DNA of 64,000 nt from Oidiodendron maius Zn. Lineage: Eukaryota > Ascomycota > Leotiomycetes > Myxotrichaceae. Numbering within the stretch: position 1 is the first letter of the stretch; each line of letters starts with the position of its first letter. Positions 10,460 to 21,914 of this stretch are shown here, one piece after another. Where the stretch lies: positions 1-64,000 of the forward strand of contig KN832893.1 in the NCBI GenBank assembly GCA_000827325.1. Direction: 5' to 3'. A program made the position numbers and the translations under genes. The notes beneath the pieces are model-generated. The model worked only from the letters and a program-made list of their open reading frames with translations, was not told where the DNA came from and made no database searches.

Positions 10460-10990
10460 TAGAGCATACTGCATTTGGTTACACCGGACAGCTGTTTGAT
10501 GATATTGATGAAGGCGTGTATTCGCACCTATCCAAGGCCTCAAGCAAGAATTTTGTCGATGAGGATGTCGAAATCAGCTTCCATCAATGCTATGGTGAGC
10601 AAAGCCACAAACATTTTAAGGAGCTGAGGACACTTCCATCCTAGCGAATTTAATCTATGAACTCCTTACCAAGATCGACAGGAGACTCAACTGGATCCAC
10701 CTACCTATCCCCAGGAGCCACATAGACGTAGCATACTATAAGCCACTTGAGAGGTCGCTTACCTCCGAAGAGGAGTCTATCCACCCTGTATATTGGCCTT
10801 GTTCATGGCCATTACTCGGAAGGGACGCAAGCTAGAATCGAGGTGGCAAGTAAGGTTCCAAAATGTGTGAACTGGGGTGTCGCAACTGAGTGTGGGATTG
10901 GCAGAACTCCATGAGAAGAGTTGCCCGGCATCTTGGAAATCTCCTGGAAGGTTTCTACTCCCGTGTCTTGAAATTGATGTCGACACATAT
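10460..10990 (+). pseudogene. UROD/MetE-like enzyme relic
   Basis: Fragments of a fungal protein related to the C-terminal domain of cobalamin-independent methionine synthase can be read in two frames. About 10464-10620 gives FGYTGQLFDDIDEGVYSHL followed by HQCYGEQSH. About 10628-10790 gives LANLIYELLTKI and HLPIPRSHIDVAYYKPL. About 10788-10975, in another frame, gives LYIGLVHGHYSEGT, then WGVATECGIGRTP, a TGA, and ILEIS. The LVH...GT..RIE and GVATECGxGR blocks are the strongest family marks. At least one frameshift and one in-frame stop separate them and no start is visible. It lies between the MFS and SDR genes. Confidence 0.62.
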
Positions 10991-11324
10991 ATATCATTCT
11001 TGATCGCCGTATGATTTCGACCTCAATTATCGATCATTTGTCATGGTTCATTCGCCTTGGTTTTTCTGTTGCTATTGGAACATTAGGGTGGAATCTTTAG
11101 TTCCTGTGAGTAGGCCATGAATATTCTCATGGAAATGGAGGGTTAGCACTCTTCACTCTACAGTGCTCTATAATCATTCTGGGAAATTCAATGACGCGTA
11201 TAATTCGCTCTCATGCTATCACTTGCTTAAGTTGTAAGAGGGGCTCAAGTTGAATTATAACGATTGTGACTTATATAACCCAGATACAAGCAATTTCATA
11301 TCATTACTAACCACGCCTAACGGG

Positions 11325-12201
11325 CTACCCATAGGCTTGCCGCCACACTTTAAGGGCATCCTCTAACATCCATCTCTGGTTCTCATTAGCATATTCAATC
11401 TGCTTTCGAAGGATAACCTTCTCAATACTGAGCTCCGCCACTTGACCTGTCAGTGTATCGTCGTTTAGGAACATGTCGTAGGCGTTAAGGGCTGTCTCCA
11501 TAGGAGTGATTTGATCCTTTGGGTAGAGGTCGCGAATTTTTGGCGGGCAGAGTTCAGTCATGATAAAGGCCGGGCATATGACGTTGACAGTGATGTTCTC
11601 GGCCTCCAGAAAAGGCGGGCCAATGCAGCGGGTCAGCCCTACACATCCATGTTTCGCAGTACCATATTGTGGATTGATGGGGGAGGCGCTGTTGAGCGAC
11701 ACGGTAAGTACTTGAGCTTGGGAAATGAGATGGAGACTCATACTAAAGTCCAGCAACAGAAGAGGTAATGATAATCTTTCCCCCACGCGTGGGATTCTTC
11801 CGAGCGTAATGTTTGTATATCCAGCACCCCTGCATCACAGCAATCAAGTCTACATCCATTGTCGTCAGGTCCAATGGCCTGGGGTCACCATTTTCATCCA
11901 GGTCTTCGCCGGTCGCATGCATATTCTGCTTGTCATCGACACCAGCGTTTGCGGCAAAGAAATCTAGCCGATTACCACCCCATGTGAACGCATACTTAAA
12001 CATGGCGATTTGATCTGCAAATACAGTGATGTCTGCACGAACAAATGAAGCGTCATGGCCAAGCTCTTCACTGAGCTTCTGACCTAATTTGTCGTTAATA
12101 TCGGCCATGACAACCTTCCAACCTTCACTGAGAAGGTGTTTTGTGACGGCCAGGCCAATGCCAGATGCGCCCCCAGTTATGAGCGCAACATGCTTTGACA
12201 T
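11325..12201 (-). CDS. Short-chain dehydrogenase/reductase, 15-PGDH-like
   Basis: Two exons on the minus strand, 12201-11744 and 11688-11325, with a 55-nt intron (GTATGAG...CAACAG) give 273 aa. The joined sequence reads TSSVAGLYASPINPQYG, exactly restoring the conserved region. Classical SDR features are present: TGGASGIG nucleotide-binding motif near residue 9, NAG at AANAGV, catalytic Ser147/148, Tyr161 and Lys165 in YGTAK. ADIND after strand 2 has an acidic residue, indicating NAD(H) preference. The family oxidises hydroxyl groups of lipids or small secondary alcohols. The C-terminal part is divergent but full length. The promoter faces the P450 gene across about 1.1 kb. Confidence 0.9.
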
Positions 12202-13314
12202 TTTTGCGACGTCTAAGTTAGGTGGGATAGAGCGTTAACCTTGTAACTTAACACCACAGGCGGATGGTTCTCTGAGCACTTACTACAACCGGAGCTCCAA
12301 CTTAGTGTAATATTTGTGTGGTAGTAATATGCGCGCGGGAATTACTTGCGGTGGAGTGAGCTCGTACAAAATGTGTGGTGGGTCATCCGCCTTTGTGATT
12401 ACAGTAATGCCGAAACGCCGCCTGTCAAGCCGGTGGCAATGTGATTATGCAGGAACGTATCTGCTGCTAGAGAAGAAAGTTGTCCACCTCCCAGAACTTA
12501 TCAACGGTGACCAGCCACCACTCTAGATGGTTTGGCACAGCTGAGAACATTGTCTACGATCAGCTGAATGTTAACCAGTTTGGTGATTTAGACTAGATAC
12601 ATCACGTGGCTACCGTAGCCTCGGTAACGGTAGCAGCAAAGGATGCGTCTGAATTTCACTTGAAGTGCTTTAGTAATGCTCCGGAACCGCCTTGAGTGAC
12701 AGCCGCTTCCAAACGTGCTATTACGGCTCTGAGCCTTAGGCACCAAGGCAGCCACTAGAGCTCCTCCTCTGCATAGCCAGGTCCTCGATGGCACTTCTAT
12801 TCTAGACAAGAGAGATTCCAACCATCAATAGTAGCCCAGTTCCATCGAATCTATCGAACCTGCTGAGTCTACTGATCCTGTGTATGTCTACCATTATACG
12901 TGCACACTATAAAGCTTTCAATGTCGGTACATTTCATGACATTTATCTCAACCTTGGTTATCTCAGCTTTAACTTGATTTTCGCTCTCCTGTTACATGTC
13001 ACACAGAGGCCCTACCATCTTCATTCAACTAAAATATGCATTATTCAATGACTGTACTAACAGATAGGAGGTTCACATGACTTGTCGGAGATATCAGCCA
13101 CATGCGTTACTAGCGATTCTGCCCGGTGATATTGACCGCTTTGCGTAATCCCGTTTTGGTTTCTTGCCCCTCACCCGTAATTTATTAGCCTTAGACCACC
13201 GCCAGCCCGGGATTTTTTCTGAATAGGTATATTTATTATTTCCCCTCCTTAGCTCCTTAGACCTTTGTCTCATGACCTTCGCACTGCTTGGGAGATTTGA
13301 GACTCGAGTGCATC
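12202..13314. other. Intergenic region between divergent SDR and P450 genes
   Basis: Holds both promoters. ORFs at 12314-12526 and 12588-12821 show no domain features. A pyrimidine-rich CCCCTCCTTAG stretch near 13242 precedes the P450 ATG. Nothing else is recognised. Confidence 0.4.
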
Positions 13315-15108
13315 ATGATGATTCCGTCTCTCGGCTATGCCGTGCTTTTGATAATCGGCTCTTTTGTGCTGAATCTTGTGGTGTCAAAAATCCGATTTAA
13401 CAGGAAATACAAATTCCCAAATGTTGTTCCTGGTTGGCCAATCATTGGAAACATGCTGGATGTGCCCTATCCAGCTGGCATGTGGGGTGTAGATATGGCC
13501 AAGAAATATGGTGAAATGTAAGAAGCAAGAAACGTGCCCCTAATATGGTTGTCTCGCCAATTCTAATTCACTTGGTTCTTCTTTAGGTTCACTCTCAATA
13601 TTGGAGGTCGGAGACTGGTCTACCTCAACTCCTCTCGCGTGGTAACGGAACTTCTGGAAAAACGAGCTGCGATTTATTCATCACGTCCCTATCGGCCGAT
13701 GATGAGCGAAATCATGTCTGGTGGTGCGCGCATAGTTTTAATGGGATACACTGACAAGTGGCGCAACCAGCGCAAAATCATGCATTCGATCCTAAATGGG
13801 AAGCAGTCAGAAAAAAAGTTCGTTCCTTTTCAGGACATAGAAGCGAAGCAGTTCGTATATGAAATCTACAAAGAGCCAGAGAACTACCACAAAGCCAGCC
13901 AACGCTTCTCTAACTCGGTAATCTTGAGCGTTATATTTGGGCGGCGTGCAGCAAAGGACGATGAGCTTCTGAACTTTATCCTCGGGTACACTGGGACACT
14001 TGGAGAGTACCAATTTAACCCTTTGAAGAGCCCTGCTGATGTATTCACTTGGCTCTCACGTTTGCCAAAGCCGCTTCAGTGGTGGAGACCATTTGGAGAG
14101 AAGTTTTGCGAAACTCATGTGGCGTATGCTCTTAATCCTTTCTATAAGTCCTTGATATAGCTTGAAGAAACACTACTGATTGGAGTCCATAGTATGTTCC
14201 AGAAAGAATACAACATCCTCCTTGATAAAATGAACAAAGGCATTGCAAAGCCGTGTTTCGCCGTCGATGTACTTCATGGCGCAGCAAAGAAAGAGTTCGA
14301 GATCTCAGATGTCGAAAAGATCTACACTTGGACCTCACTCATAGAAGCGGGTAGTGACACCACTCGTGTTGCCGTTCTCCAGATGATTGCCGGTGCCGCA
14401 TGTTACCCAGGGTGGGCGAGGAAAGCTAGGGATCTCATAGATGAAGTATGTGGTCAAAACGCCGAACGGTTGCCGAATCTTGCAGATAGATCAAGGTTAC
14501 CATATATCTCGGCAGTGGTGAAAGAAACACTCCGCTGGCGTCCGTTCCTTCAGTCAGGAGTCCCACATACTCTGACTCAAGATGACGAATATGAAGGGTA
14601 CAAGTTTCCAGCCGGCACGGAATTCAGCTGGAATGCATATTCCATCGCCTTGAATGACAAAGAATACTCAGATCCGCTAAGGTTTGAACCTGAACGTTTC
14701 ATGAATGATGACTTGAAATTACCGGCTAAAGGACACTGTTCATTTGGAGCCGGTAAGTCACTTCTGCAAGTGCAGTCAAATCATGATCACGAGAGACAAG
14801 AGACTAATTAGTATAGGTCGTCGCATCTGTGTTGGTTTGAACGTCGGTGCGAATAATATTTGGATTGCGGCTGCTTGCATCCTATATTGTTTTGATATTG
14901 AACAGGATCCTGTAAGCAGCCTTGCAGAAGAATGGAAGTACAGTGGTACAAGAATTAACTTAACTAGGAACATCCAATTGACCAGTTCAACACGCTCTGG
15001 GAAGAACCGACAAAGCCACCATTTAAGGTCAGGTTCACACCTCGAAGTCAGGCACATATCGATCTTATTGAGCGGGAAGGAAATATTGCTCTCGCAACGG
15101 ACTACTAA
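13315..15108 (+). CDS. Cytochrome P450 monooxygenase
   Basis: Five exons: 13315-13517, 13587-14147, 14193-14752, 14817-14911 and 14968-15108 (519 aa). The introns are 69, 45, 64 and 56 nt, all GT-AG with matching phases. The 45-nt intron holds an in-frame TAG, so splicing is required. An N-terminal membrane anchor (residues 1-23) precedes the proline-rich PGWPIIGN hinge. I-helix EAGSDTT, K-helix ETLR, PERF and the heme loop FGAGRRICVG with Cys446 (split by intron 3) are all intact, so an active ER-bound enzyme is expected. It resembles fungal secondary-metabolism or aromatic hydroxylases of the O-methylsterigmatocystin oxidoreductase/CYP619 type; the exact CYP family is not determinable here. 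It is divergent from the SDR gene, which suggests linked oxidation steps. Confidence 0.92.
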
Positions 15109-16422
15109 GAAACTCATTGCGGTGCCGTACCAAATTCCAAGTTATAAATCGTGCAACTCATATTTATTTAAGGTCTCTAGTAAAGATGCAAAGCGTGCAC
15201 TTTCAATTATTCGTTGTGTATGGTAGGTATAAAAAGCAAGAAAATTTAATGGAACCTTATTGTTCAAGACGTGAGGTCTGCCAGGTTGGGTGCTCTACAA
15301 GAGATTGAGTCAATCATATTCACATCATGTACTTCCACAGCAAATGTTTCAACTACTGCAAGGATAATACACCCATGCAGTCATCATATTTTGCGCTTTG
15401 AAATTACATGGGAATGATGACAAGAGGGTAAACTGAATATTCAGCAGATTGGTCGGCTACTGGTGGCATATTTTCGCTGTTCGATTGAAACGAAGCGCTT
15501 CGTATCTACGAATTGGTGCATTATCTTGTGATTGAGTTGAGAGTGAGGTATACAAAATCAGAGCAAAACATCCGATAAATATGTCCATTTCGGAGTAGGC
15601 AACAAGTAGATCATAAATATTAGAGTGTCAAGCATCTTGGTGTTTCTTAACCTACCTATTACCAAGGCCAAAGTTATTCTATCTGTTGAAATGACATTTT
15701 CAAACTCCACCAATTTATATTCCTGTAGATCTAAAAGCTCCGTCATTTTGTGGATGTGCTGTTTGTATATCTTGGCCATTAATCTCGAGATTACAGGTTG
15801 TAGTGAACTAAGTGAATAATCACAAAATACCACAGGTACTTATGGTAACATCGAAGCTTGCAAGAATGGTGAGGATTCCCGCAATGTATTTGCGCCTATA
15901 AGGAATATATTACGCCATATGCATATATGGTATCTGAACAGTATTCAACGCTATCCCCACTGTTTCTACCCCTTCCGACGTCTCAATTACCCACTATCGG
16001 AATCGCTGGTGCTAATGGCCGTTTGGGTAGACATGTTATATGCTCTCATCTCCCCAACATTTAAGTCAAATTTTGGTCGTGTGGCCGTGGACTTTGAAGC
16101 TTTGCAATATGTGCCTCTTGGCATTATCTTCCTAGAACGGAGTGCCAGGGTCATATTATAAAAGCCTCTTCGGGAGCCTATATATAGCTCCTAGCTGTAT
16201 ATCCACCTCTTAGAGCTGCCGGATCCCTCTCCGCAATGACTAGGTCGGTTCTGCCATGCACAAGATACAAGCCCACATCATTATCGACATCTTAGACCAG
16301 CTACGAGGTCTAAATACCACTTCACTCTTATTGTAACAGTTTCGGCCACTTGTAAAGGTCCATTTTTGAGGCTGTGAGGGCTTTGAATATTGCATTCGTG
16401 CGGAAAACCCTTGTAAGCAGGA
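15109..16422. other. Intergenic region
   Basis: No convincing gene. A 91-codon minus ORF at 15558-15833 lacks an ATG and recognisable motifs. Sequence is AT-rich with short simple stretches. Confidence 0.35.
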
Positions 16423-16762
16423 CTACCATATTTCCCTCCACTTCCGTACAGAAGCCATTCTGTGCTTTACATCATCTTTTGTAACAGATATTCTATTTGA
16501 TGCACGCCATTTCTGAAGGTTATTTTTGGGCAGAACACGTCGAATTGTGTCAGGGTGGACTGGAATTGTCTCCTGGACTATCTGTGCAAAGAGCTGCCTA
16601 TTCGTGATCCGAGGGTTTTGGCGAATAATTGAAGTAATCGGTTTAGTCTGCCTTTGAGTAAAGATTGTAGGATGACCAGTTCGTGGCAAGGACTTAAAGG
16701 ATCTGTAGTGCTAAAAGCGCCTGTTTGTTCTATTAATTGCGGAAGGGCTCACCTGAAAATCC
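16423..16762 (-). mobile_element. Tc1/mariner transposase fragment (N-terminal HTH)
   Basis: A minus-strand frame from an ATG near 16762 gives VSPSAINRTNRRF, a stop, then PRTGHPTIFTQRQTK, RQNPRITNRQLF, HPDTIRRVLPKNNLQKW and VKHRMASVRKW. This is the helix-turn-helix region of a Tc1-like transposase, ending in a stop just after KWREIW. The DDE catalytic domain is missing and no terminal inverted repeats were found close by, so it is a dead remnant. Confidence 0.75.
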
Positions 16763-17562
16763 ATAGTTAGAGAGGCCATATTGTGACCAACATGACGGGC
16801 AGTATAAATAGCTGACCTAGCGTACATTCAGTTATCTAGGGCGATTCCCAGATATTTCCTGCCCAAATCAACGAATTTCAGAGGCCATGGTAGTGTTGTA
16901 GAGAGAGAATTCGAAAGGGGGTAGAATCGCGATTTTAGGGATACGTAAACGTGTACGCGGGGTGTTGCAATACTTTTGCACCCCCACTGGTACCAACCCA
17001 TCGTCTTCTTATACCTCGCCTTGGGTATAGAGATGCCATAGTGGCCAAGTTTATTGACTGGACTTAGCCCGTACGGATCTATGACTCTTACCACTTTCCC
17101 ACTCCCTGGCTCTTTATTATCTTCAATCTGGAATGCATGCGGAAGGGTCGTTTGAATCTCACAAAATACCATAAAGCAGGAGATTTCTCCATTCAATCTG
17201 GGCGGCCACCATATCTGCCAGACTAGGTCCATTGGCTAGCTTAGCATCTCTTCGCGGGGTTTGCAAACCTTGTCGCGCGAACTTAACACCGGAATTATAA
17301 GTCGGGAATTTGGAATTTACGAAAGTCCGCGTCACGTGAACAGCCGCCCTTTCCACTTGGCAGGTTTCACGGGCCCTAGCCTGTTCAAAATACTGTGGTT
17401 TGCAACAATGCACGTAGTCAGCAAAGACAAGGAGCAGAATTTTTGGTAAGCCTAATGCAGTTTATGAATAATTGAAAATCAAGGATAGATATTGACGAAT
17501 GCGGGGCCCCGCGCACCGATTCACAACATTTATCGCTCTTCCACGTACGCTCCACTCACACT
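16763..17562. other. Unassigned region with two weak minus-strand ORFs
   Basis: Overlapping minus-strand ORFs at 16828-17232 (134 codons, ATG start) and 17159-17413 (84 codons) show no recognisable domain and low-complexity-free but unfamiliar translations. They may be part of a decayed gene; I cannot support a function. Confidence 0.3.
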
Positions 17563-18060
17563 ATGATACATTTCACATACTCTCACCACATCGTGCAGAA
17601 TAATAAACTACCAGATAACAAAAAGATCACATCATTCGATGCCATGGCGCATCTCGCTCGAAATTGGATCTCTTTTGTGTGCCACAGTCTACTAATGCTT
17701 AGCATGCTATACCTTCTGCGTCGAGTTTTTCGTACCGCTGTATCGCCGCTACGTAAACTTCAAGGCTACAATTTACCCGATTATGGATCTTGCGTGCAAT
17801 CTACCGCGGCCATATGCATAAAACTGATATTTAACTTAAGATTCATGGCAGGTAATTCAGGTCTTTGAGGCATATCAAAAGGTTAAACCGCTCCCAGGGC
17901 CCGTTGGCCGTATAGCTCTAAACGAATAGAGTATTGATGGTTCAGATTCTGTTCGTTATCTATCGCAGCAAGAGGGGCATTTACCAAGTCTGCTGCACAC
18001 TTGTGTTGGCTTTTTTAAAACGTCTCAAGGATACGGCAACGATCTTTTACCTCTGACACA
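17563..18060 (+). pseudogene. Possible P450 N-terminal relic
   Basis: An ATG-initiated ORF at 17563-17868 encodes a hydrophobic segment (ISFVCHSLLMLSMLYLL) followed by SPLRKLQGYNLP, like a P450 membrane anchor and hinge. The following frames give KPLPGPVGRIALNE, a stop, then SIDGSDSVRYL, which resembles the GPVVRIAPNELS...DAVR block of many fungal P450s. Nothing of the I-helix or heme loop follows. This is a tentative assignment based on two short similarities. Confidence 0.33.
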
Positions 18061-18419
18061 ACCTTAGGGACCACTTTAAGTATCATGGCTGGGGTAGACG
18101 AATTCAGATGGCTGGAAGTTGTAAGCAGATGTTTTTGGGAAAGGTAAGCCTCTCGTTATCCGGTTGCACAGAGTTGTTAAATCGGCTGACAGATGTGACA
18201 TGGTGATTGGTTAAGCAGAAAGTACAAGAGAATCTAAAAAATATCTCCAACGATATTACAGTTCTCAAGAACTGATATTGCTGGCAACAGACCAACACAG
18301 ACGTGGATTCGAATGAGGTGGATCCTGCTAGATTACGCATGAACGCCGTAGGACGCCTATTTCCACCCCAGCTGCCACACCAATTCTCTATCCCCCCGAA
18401 ACAGTATTAGAATCACTAA

Positions 18420-20784
18420 TTAATCGTGAAATGCACGCACAAAGTCTCTCAATATTAGCTATCTCATCTATAGGAATCCAACTTCAGCGACTTACCAAGT
18501 AAAAATGAGCCGATATTCCAGTATCTGGCAAATTGACCTAGAATCAGGTGTAATAGGTCTTCCTGAACGCTAGGTTGTGAAAGATCTCCACCATTCTGAT
18601 CCTTCCTGAAGTGCCGGGCATATCGAAGCATAATTGCTGCAGGTCCTACTATGATGGAAACCATGGTTGGCGGGACAAAGCCTAAGATTTCGGGTGGCCA
18701 AGATTGATAGATGCGGAAAACCTCACTAGCAGCTTGGCGATAGTCTTCAAAGCGAGCGGGAGAACTGGAAGGGCCGTGACTTCTTGGTTGATCGGTTTGA
18801 TCTATAAAGCGATTGGAGGAGGTCAGAATGGGGTCGGGCAACATGCGTTGATTTAGAATGCAGGCCGCGACACGGGCTCTAACAGTAGATATTAGTACAA
18901 GCTCAGTCTTTACTATAGATATAGAAACCTACGTCTGGATCATCAAACGCGACAAGACTATCCAATTGCTTCTCGAAGGATCGTTTTCATTAAGTGTAAG
19001 TTGATTGAAACTGTTTCCGAACTTTTCGTGGAAAAGGAGAGAAAAGCAGCCGACGACGGTCTCTATATCGTCTATGTTCTTTTGGGGGATATGACGCTGC
19101 TGAGAGAGCTCGAGTGCTTGCGCGGCAATGAAATTGCTGATCAAGAACCACGCCCGCTCACTTTGATTCGGCGAGTCTCTGAGCACCTTCCAGCACTGCA
19201 GAAGATCTGGATTCAGCGCAGCAGATTCGACGGGTGTGCCTGCAAGCCAGGCTTCGTCAGAGACAGGCAAGAGAACGAAGATGCGGTTTTGATCAATTGA
19301 GAAAGGTCGGCGAGATGATACCGAGTCAAACGAGTCGAGCTCCCAGACCACCCACCAGGCTCGCCGCTGCTCTTCCTTCGTCGCCCACTGCTCAGAAGTC
19401 GGGGCAGCATGTGATGAATCTGTAGGGTATAATTCATATTCATCAATCCTATTAAGCTCGAGGTCGTATGCCCATCGTACACATGCAGCCACTGTTAGAT
19501 CGCACCCCAGAGCTGGTCTGCAAGACTGGTTATAATAGGAAAGTAGTATAGCGCCTTGCAACCACAACAGAGAAGGCTTGTAAGGCGCATTACGGATTGC
19601 ATCGTAGCATATCTCATGAGCCCAACGCGAAAACTTGGTGCCACGATCCTTGGCATTGATACCGTCGAAATATGGCAACGTTGAATATCGAGCTGATAGT
19701 GCAAGCATTCCATATATCACCAAAGCAGCTTCTTTGCTCAACCTGGTATACCTGTTCTCATTCTCGGTCTGAACGTAATCTCGATAGAACTTAGGCTGGT
19801 GAAATAGTTGCAAGTATACATTTATTCTCTTGAAGAACATATCGATCCTGGGGGTGTTAGATTTAGACAAAGGTTTGGGGCAAGTCGCCGTACAGGTCGT
19901 CAACCACAAAAGTTGGAATATCAAGACGATAGTGAGTTTGGTGCGCATCTGTGACATCTGGCGCTTGCACGACGGGACGCACATCGTTCGCTGAGGCAGA
20001 CACATGACCAGTGGAATAATCTGTCACAATAGAAGACCGTGATTCCTCGGTAGGCCGCGGAACGCTTTCATTGCGATTGTGTAGCATCATTGAATCTTGC
20101 ATCGAACCTAATGAGGGTACGGTTTCTGTCATCCAGATATCAGGAATCAGCTCAGCCAGGTAATCGAGCAGGTCTTCTTGATTTGTAGAAGGGCTGCTAC
20201 CTAATGGGCGTATCATAGGTAGAGGTCCTGCGTTTTGGGGAAAGTAAAGGTTGTCGCCCATTTGCGACGTCCACTTTGAAGTGTCAAAGGCCTGGTTGGG
20301 ATCACCCCCTGTAGATGCTCCCGTATTTGTAAGGTCATAGTGCTGTGCCGATGATAGTATTGTTGATTGCGTTTGCTCTCCTGTCGAGAGAAAAGAATTG
20401 TTGCTTTGACCTGCTTGGGCAAGTTTGAGTACTCTCACCTCTCTACAGCATGCGACGGATGAATAGCTAAGTACTCACTATTACTTTTGTCGCTCTGGCT
20501 CATGGTACTTCTCCTTCCGCAATCCTGTGTACGAGATTTTCGCTGAGGGTATGTACATGTGGCATGCAGGTGCATGCAGGGCGCGCATTGTGGTTTATTT
20601 CCATTGCCTACATATAGTATGTGAGCGCCGGCCGTTGGCGTAGAGACGAGATGGCGATTACCTACATCTTATTTTCTTCCTACAAAGGTATCAGCATTAT
20701 CTCTAGACCGCCAAGAAAGTACTACGCGCCAACGTACCTCTTACATCCCTCGCACGCCCGATTGGTGCTGGCCTGGCGCATCAT
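18420..20784 (-). CDS. Zn2Cys6 transcription factor, paralogue A
   Basis: Seven exons on the minus strand: 20784-20738, 20679-20666, 20607-20479, 20410-19894, 19847-18933, 18878-18496 and 18445-18420, total 2031 nt, 676 aa. Exon 2 is only 14 nt and lies inside the zinc cluster. Splicing it gives Cys at 11, 14, 21, 28, 31 and 38 (CX2CX6CX6CX2CX6C), a perfect binuclear cluster. A PQRKSR linker follows, then a fungal_trans middle-homology domain with LIDMFFKRINVYLQLFHQP, YGMLALSARYS and SSRRPFS. The last exon gives LLDFVRAFHD. Every intron position matches the paralogue at 25958-28215. Expected role is a nuclear regulator of the esterase/SDR genes between the pair. The 68-nt third intron is the least certain boundary. 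Confidence 0.88.
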
Positions 20785-21914
20785 AGGAGGAGTTGAAGTT
20801 GAGGCGACTCAACTTACGATCCTAAGGCTCCTTTGTATAAGGCTAGAAGGGTCGAGTGGAGAGGTACATGAAAGCAGCACGAGTTTCCGCACAACATGTT
20901 GTTGGACGTGCGCTACATGGAGCAAGGGCCCGACAGAGCGGATAGTTTTTTTCTGCCTTGCGACGACGGGAGACCAGACTAATCGTTCAGGTGCGGGGAA
21001 ATGAGAAGGACGAATACACTGGACTGGGCCCACAAAAACGCGGGATGGATTTTCACGTGATCTGGGGATGGCAAAGAGACGTGCGAAGACAAGAGGTTTT
21101 AAATACTGGATGAAAAGAATCAAGCACATACACTAAAGATTATAACCAGATTCCCAAAAAGAAGTAGTGCTCAATAGCCGGGTCCAAAATAATTGTCAAA
21201 ATGGCAACAACTCCTTCAATTAAGGCAAATTGGAGCACACGAGGCGACGGTAGAGGGGTGCTTGGAACGCTATTGGGTGCCAACATATCACTTGTTGTGG
21301 ATAAATTAACAGCCGACACTGCTGCCGATAATCTTACTGCGGCTGCCAACTGAAATCGTTGCAGCTAGAACAGTTGCTCTCGAATGAGCGTAGAGCTCAG
21401 CCCTTTAGGTGCGGATCAAGAGAAGAATATATTCCCTATTGTTGGGGGGAAATTAAGTGAAAGAGCGAGCGACTTAAATGGTCACCCGCCAGTAGATGTA
21501 TCTGGGCTGCAGCTCTGGCCTACTTGGCACCGAGACTTTTTATGCACAATTCTGTTATGTTCGCGACGTGGAACGAACTTACTCACTTTAGCTACATTGC
21601 AGCCATACAAGAGCAGGTGTGTTGTATACATTATTGTGGCCACAAAATCGCCGTCATGCCCCTGTAACAAATTGTCTTAGGTCCACTTTCTGCCGTCCCC
21701 TGGAACGCCGAATCGCCGACCTTTATTATTTTCCGCATCACCGAGGTACTCCTTTTATAGGCTGAAGATCCCCGTAATCTGTAACGGCCGTCTAGATCTC
21801 AGGCTACGTAAGAACAAAAGGATTTGCTTCCACAACACGAAAATAGAGTTCTAGAAACAGTTCTCTCATACCCTTCCTTCTCTTATTCCTAATTCTCACG
21901 TATCTGAGAGAAAT
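20785..21914. other. Intergenic region between divergent regulator A and carboxylesterase
   Basis: Promoter region of about 1.1 kb shared by two divergent genes. ORFs at 20809-21129 and 21140-21349 lack ATG starts or motifs. Several CGG/CCG triplets that Zn2Cys6 proteins could bind are present (for example near 20640 and 20930), but no clear palindromic operator stands out. Confidence 0.4.

Noticed and set aside
15558-15833. Minus-strand ORF of 91 codons considered as a P450 remnant
   Set aside because: Begins at GTG and has none of the P450 signature motifs.
20443-20478. A 36-nt intron option in regulator A (acceptor CTGTAG)
   Set aside because: Too short for a fungal intron; the 68-nt alternative ending GCAG gives a sequence (SNSQSNNSFL) that aligns with paralogue B.
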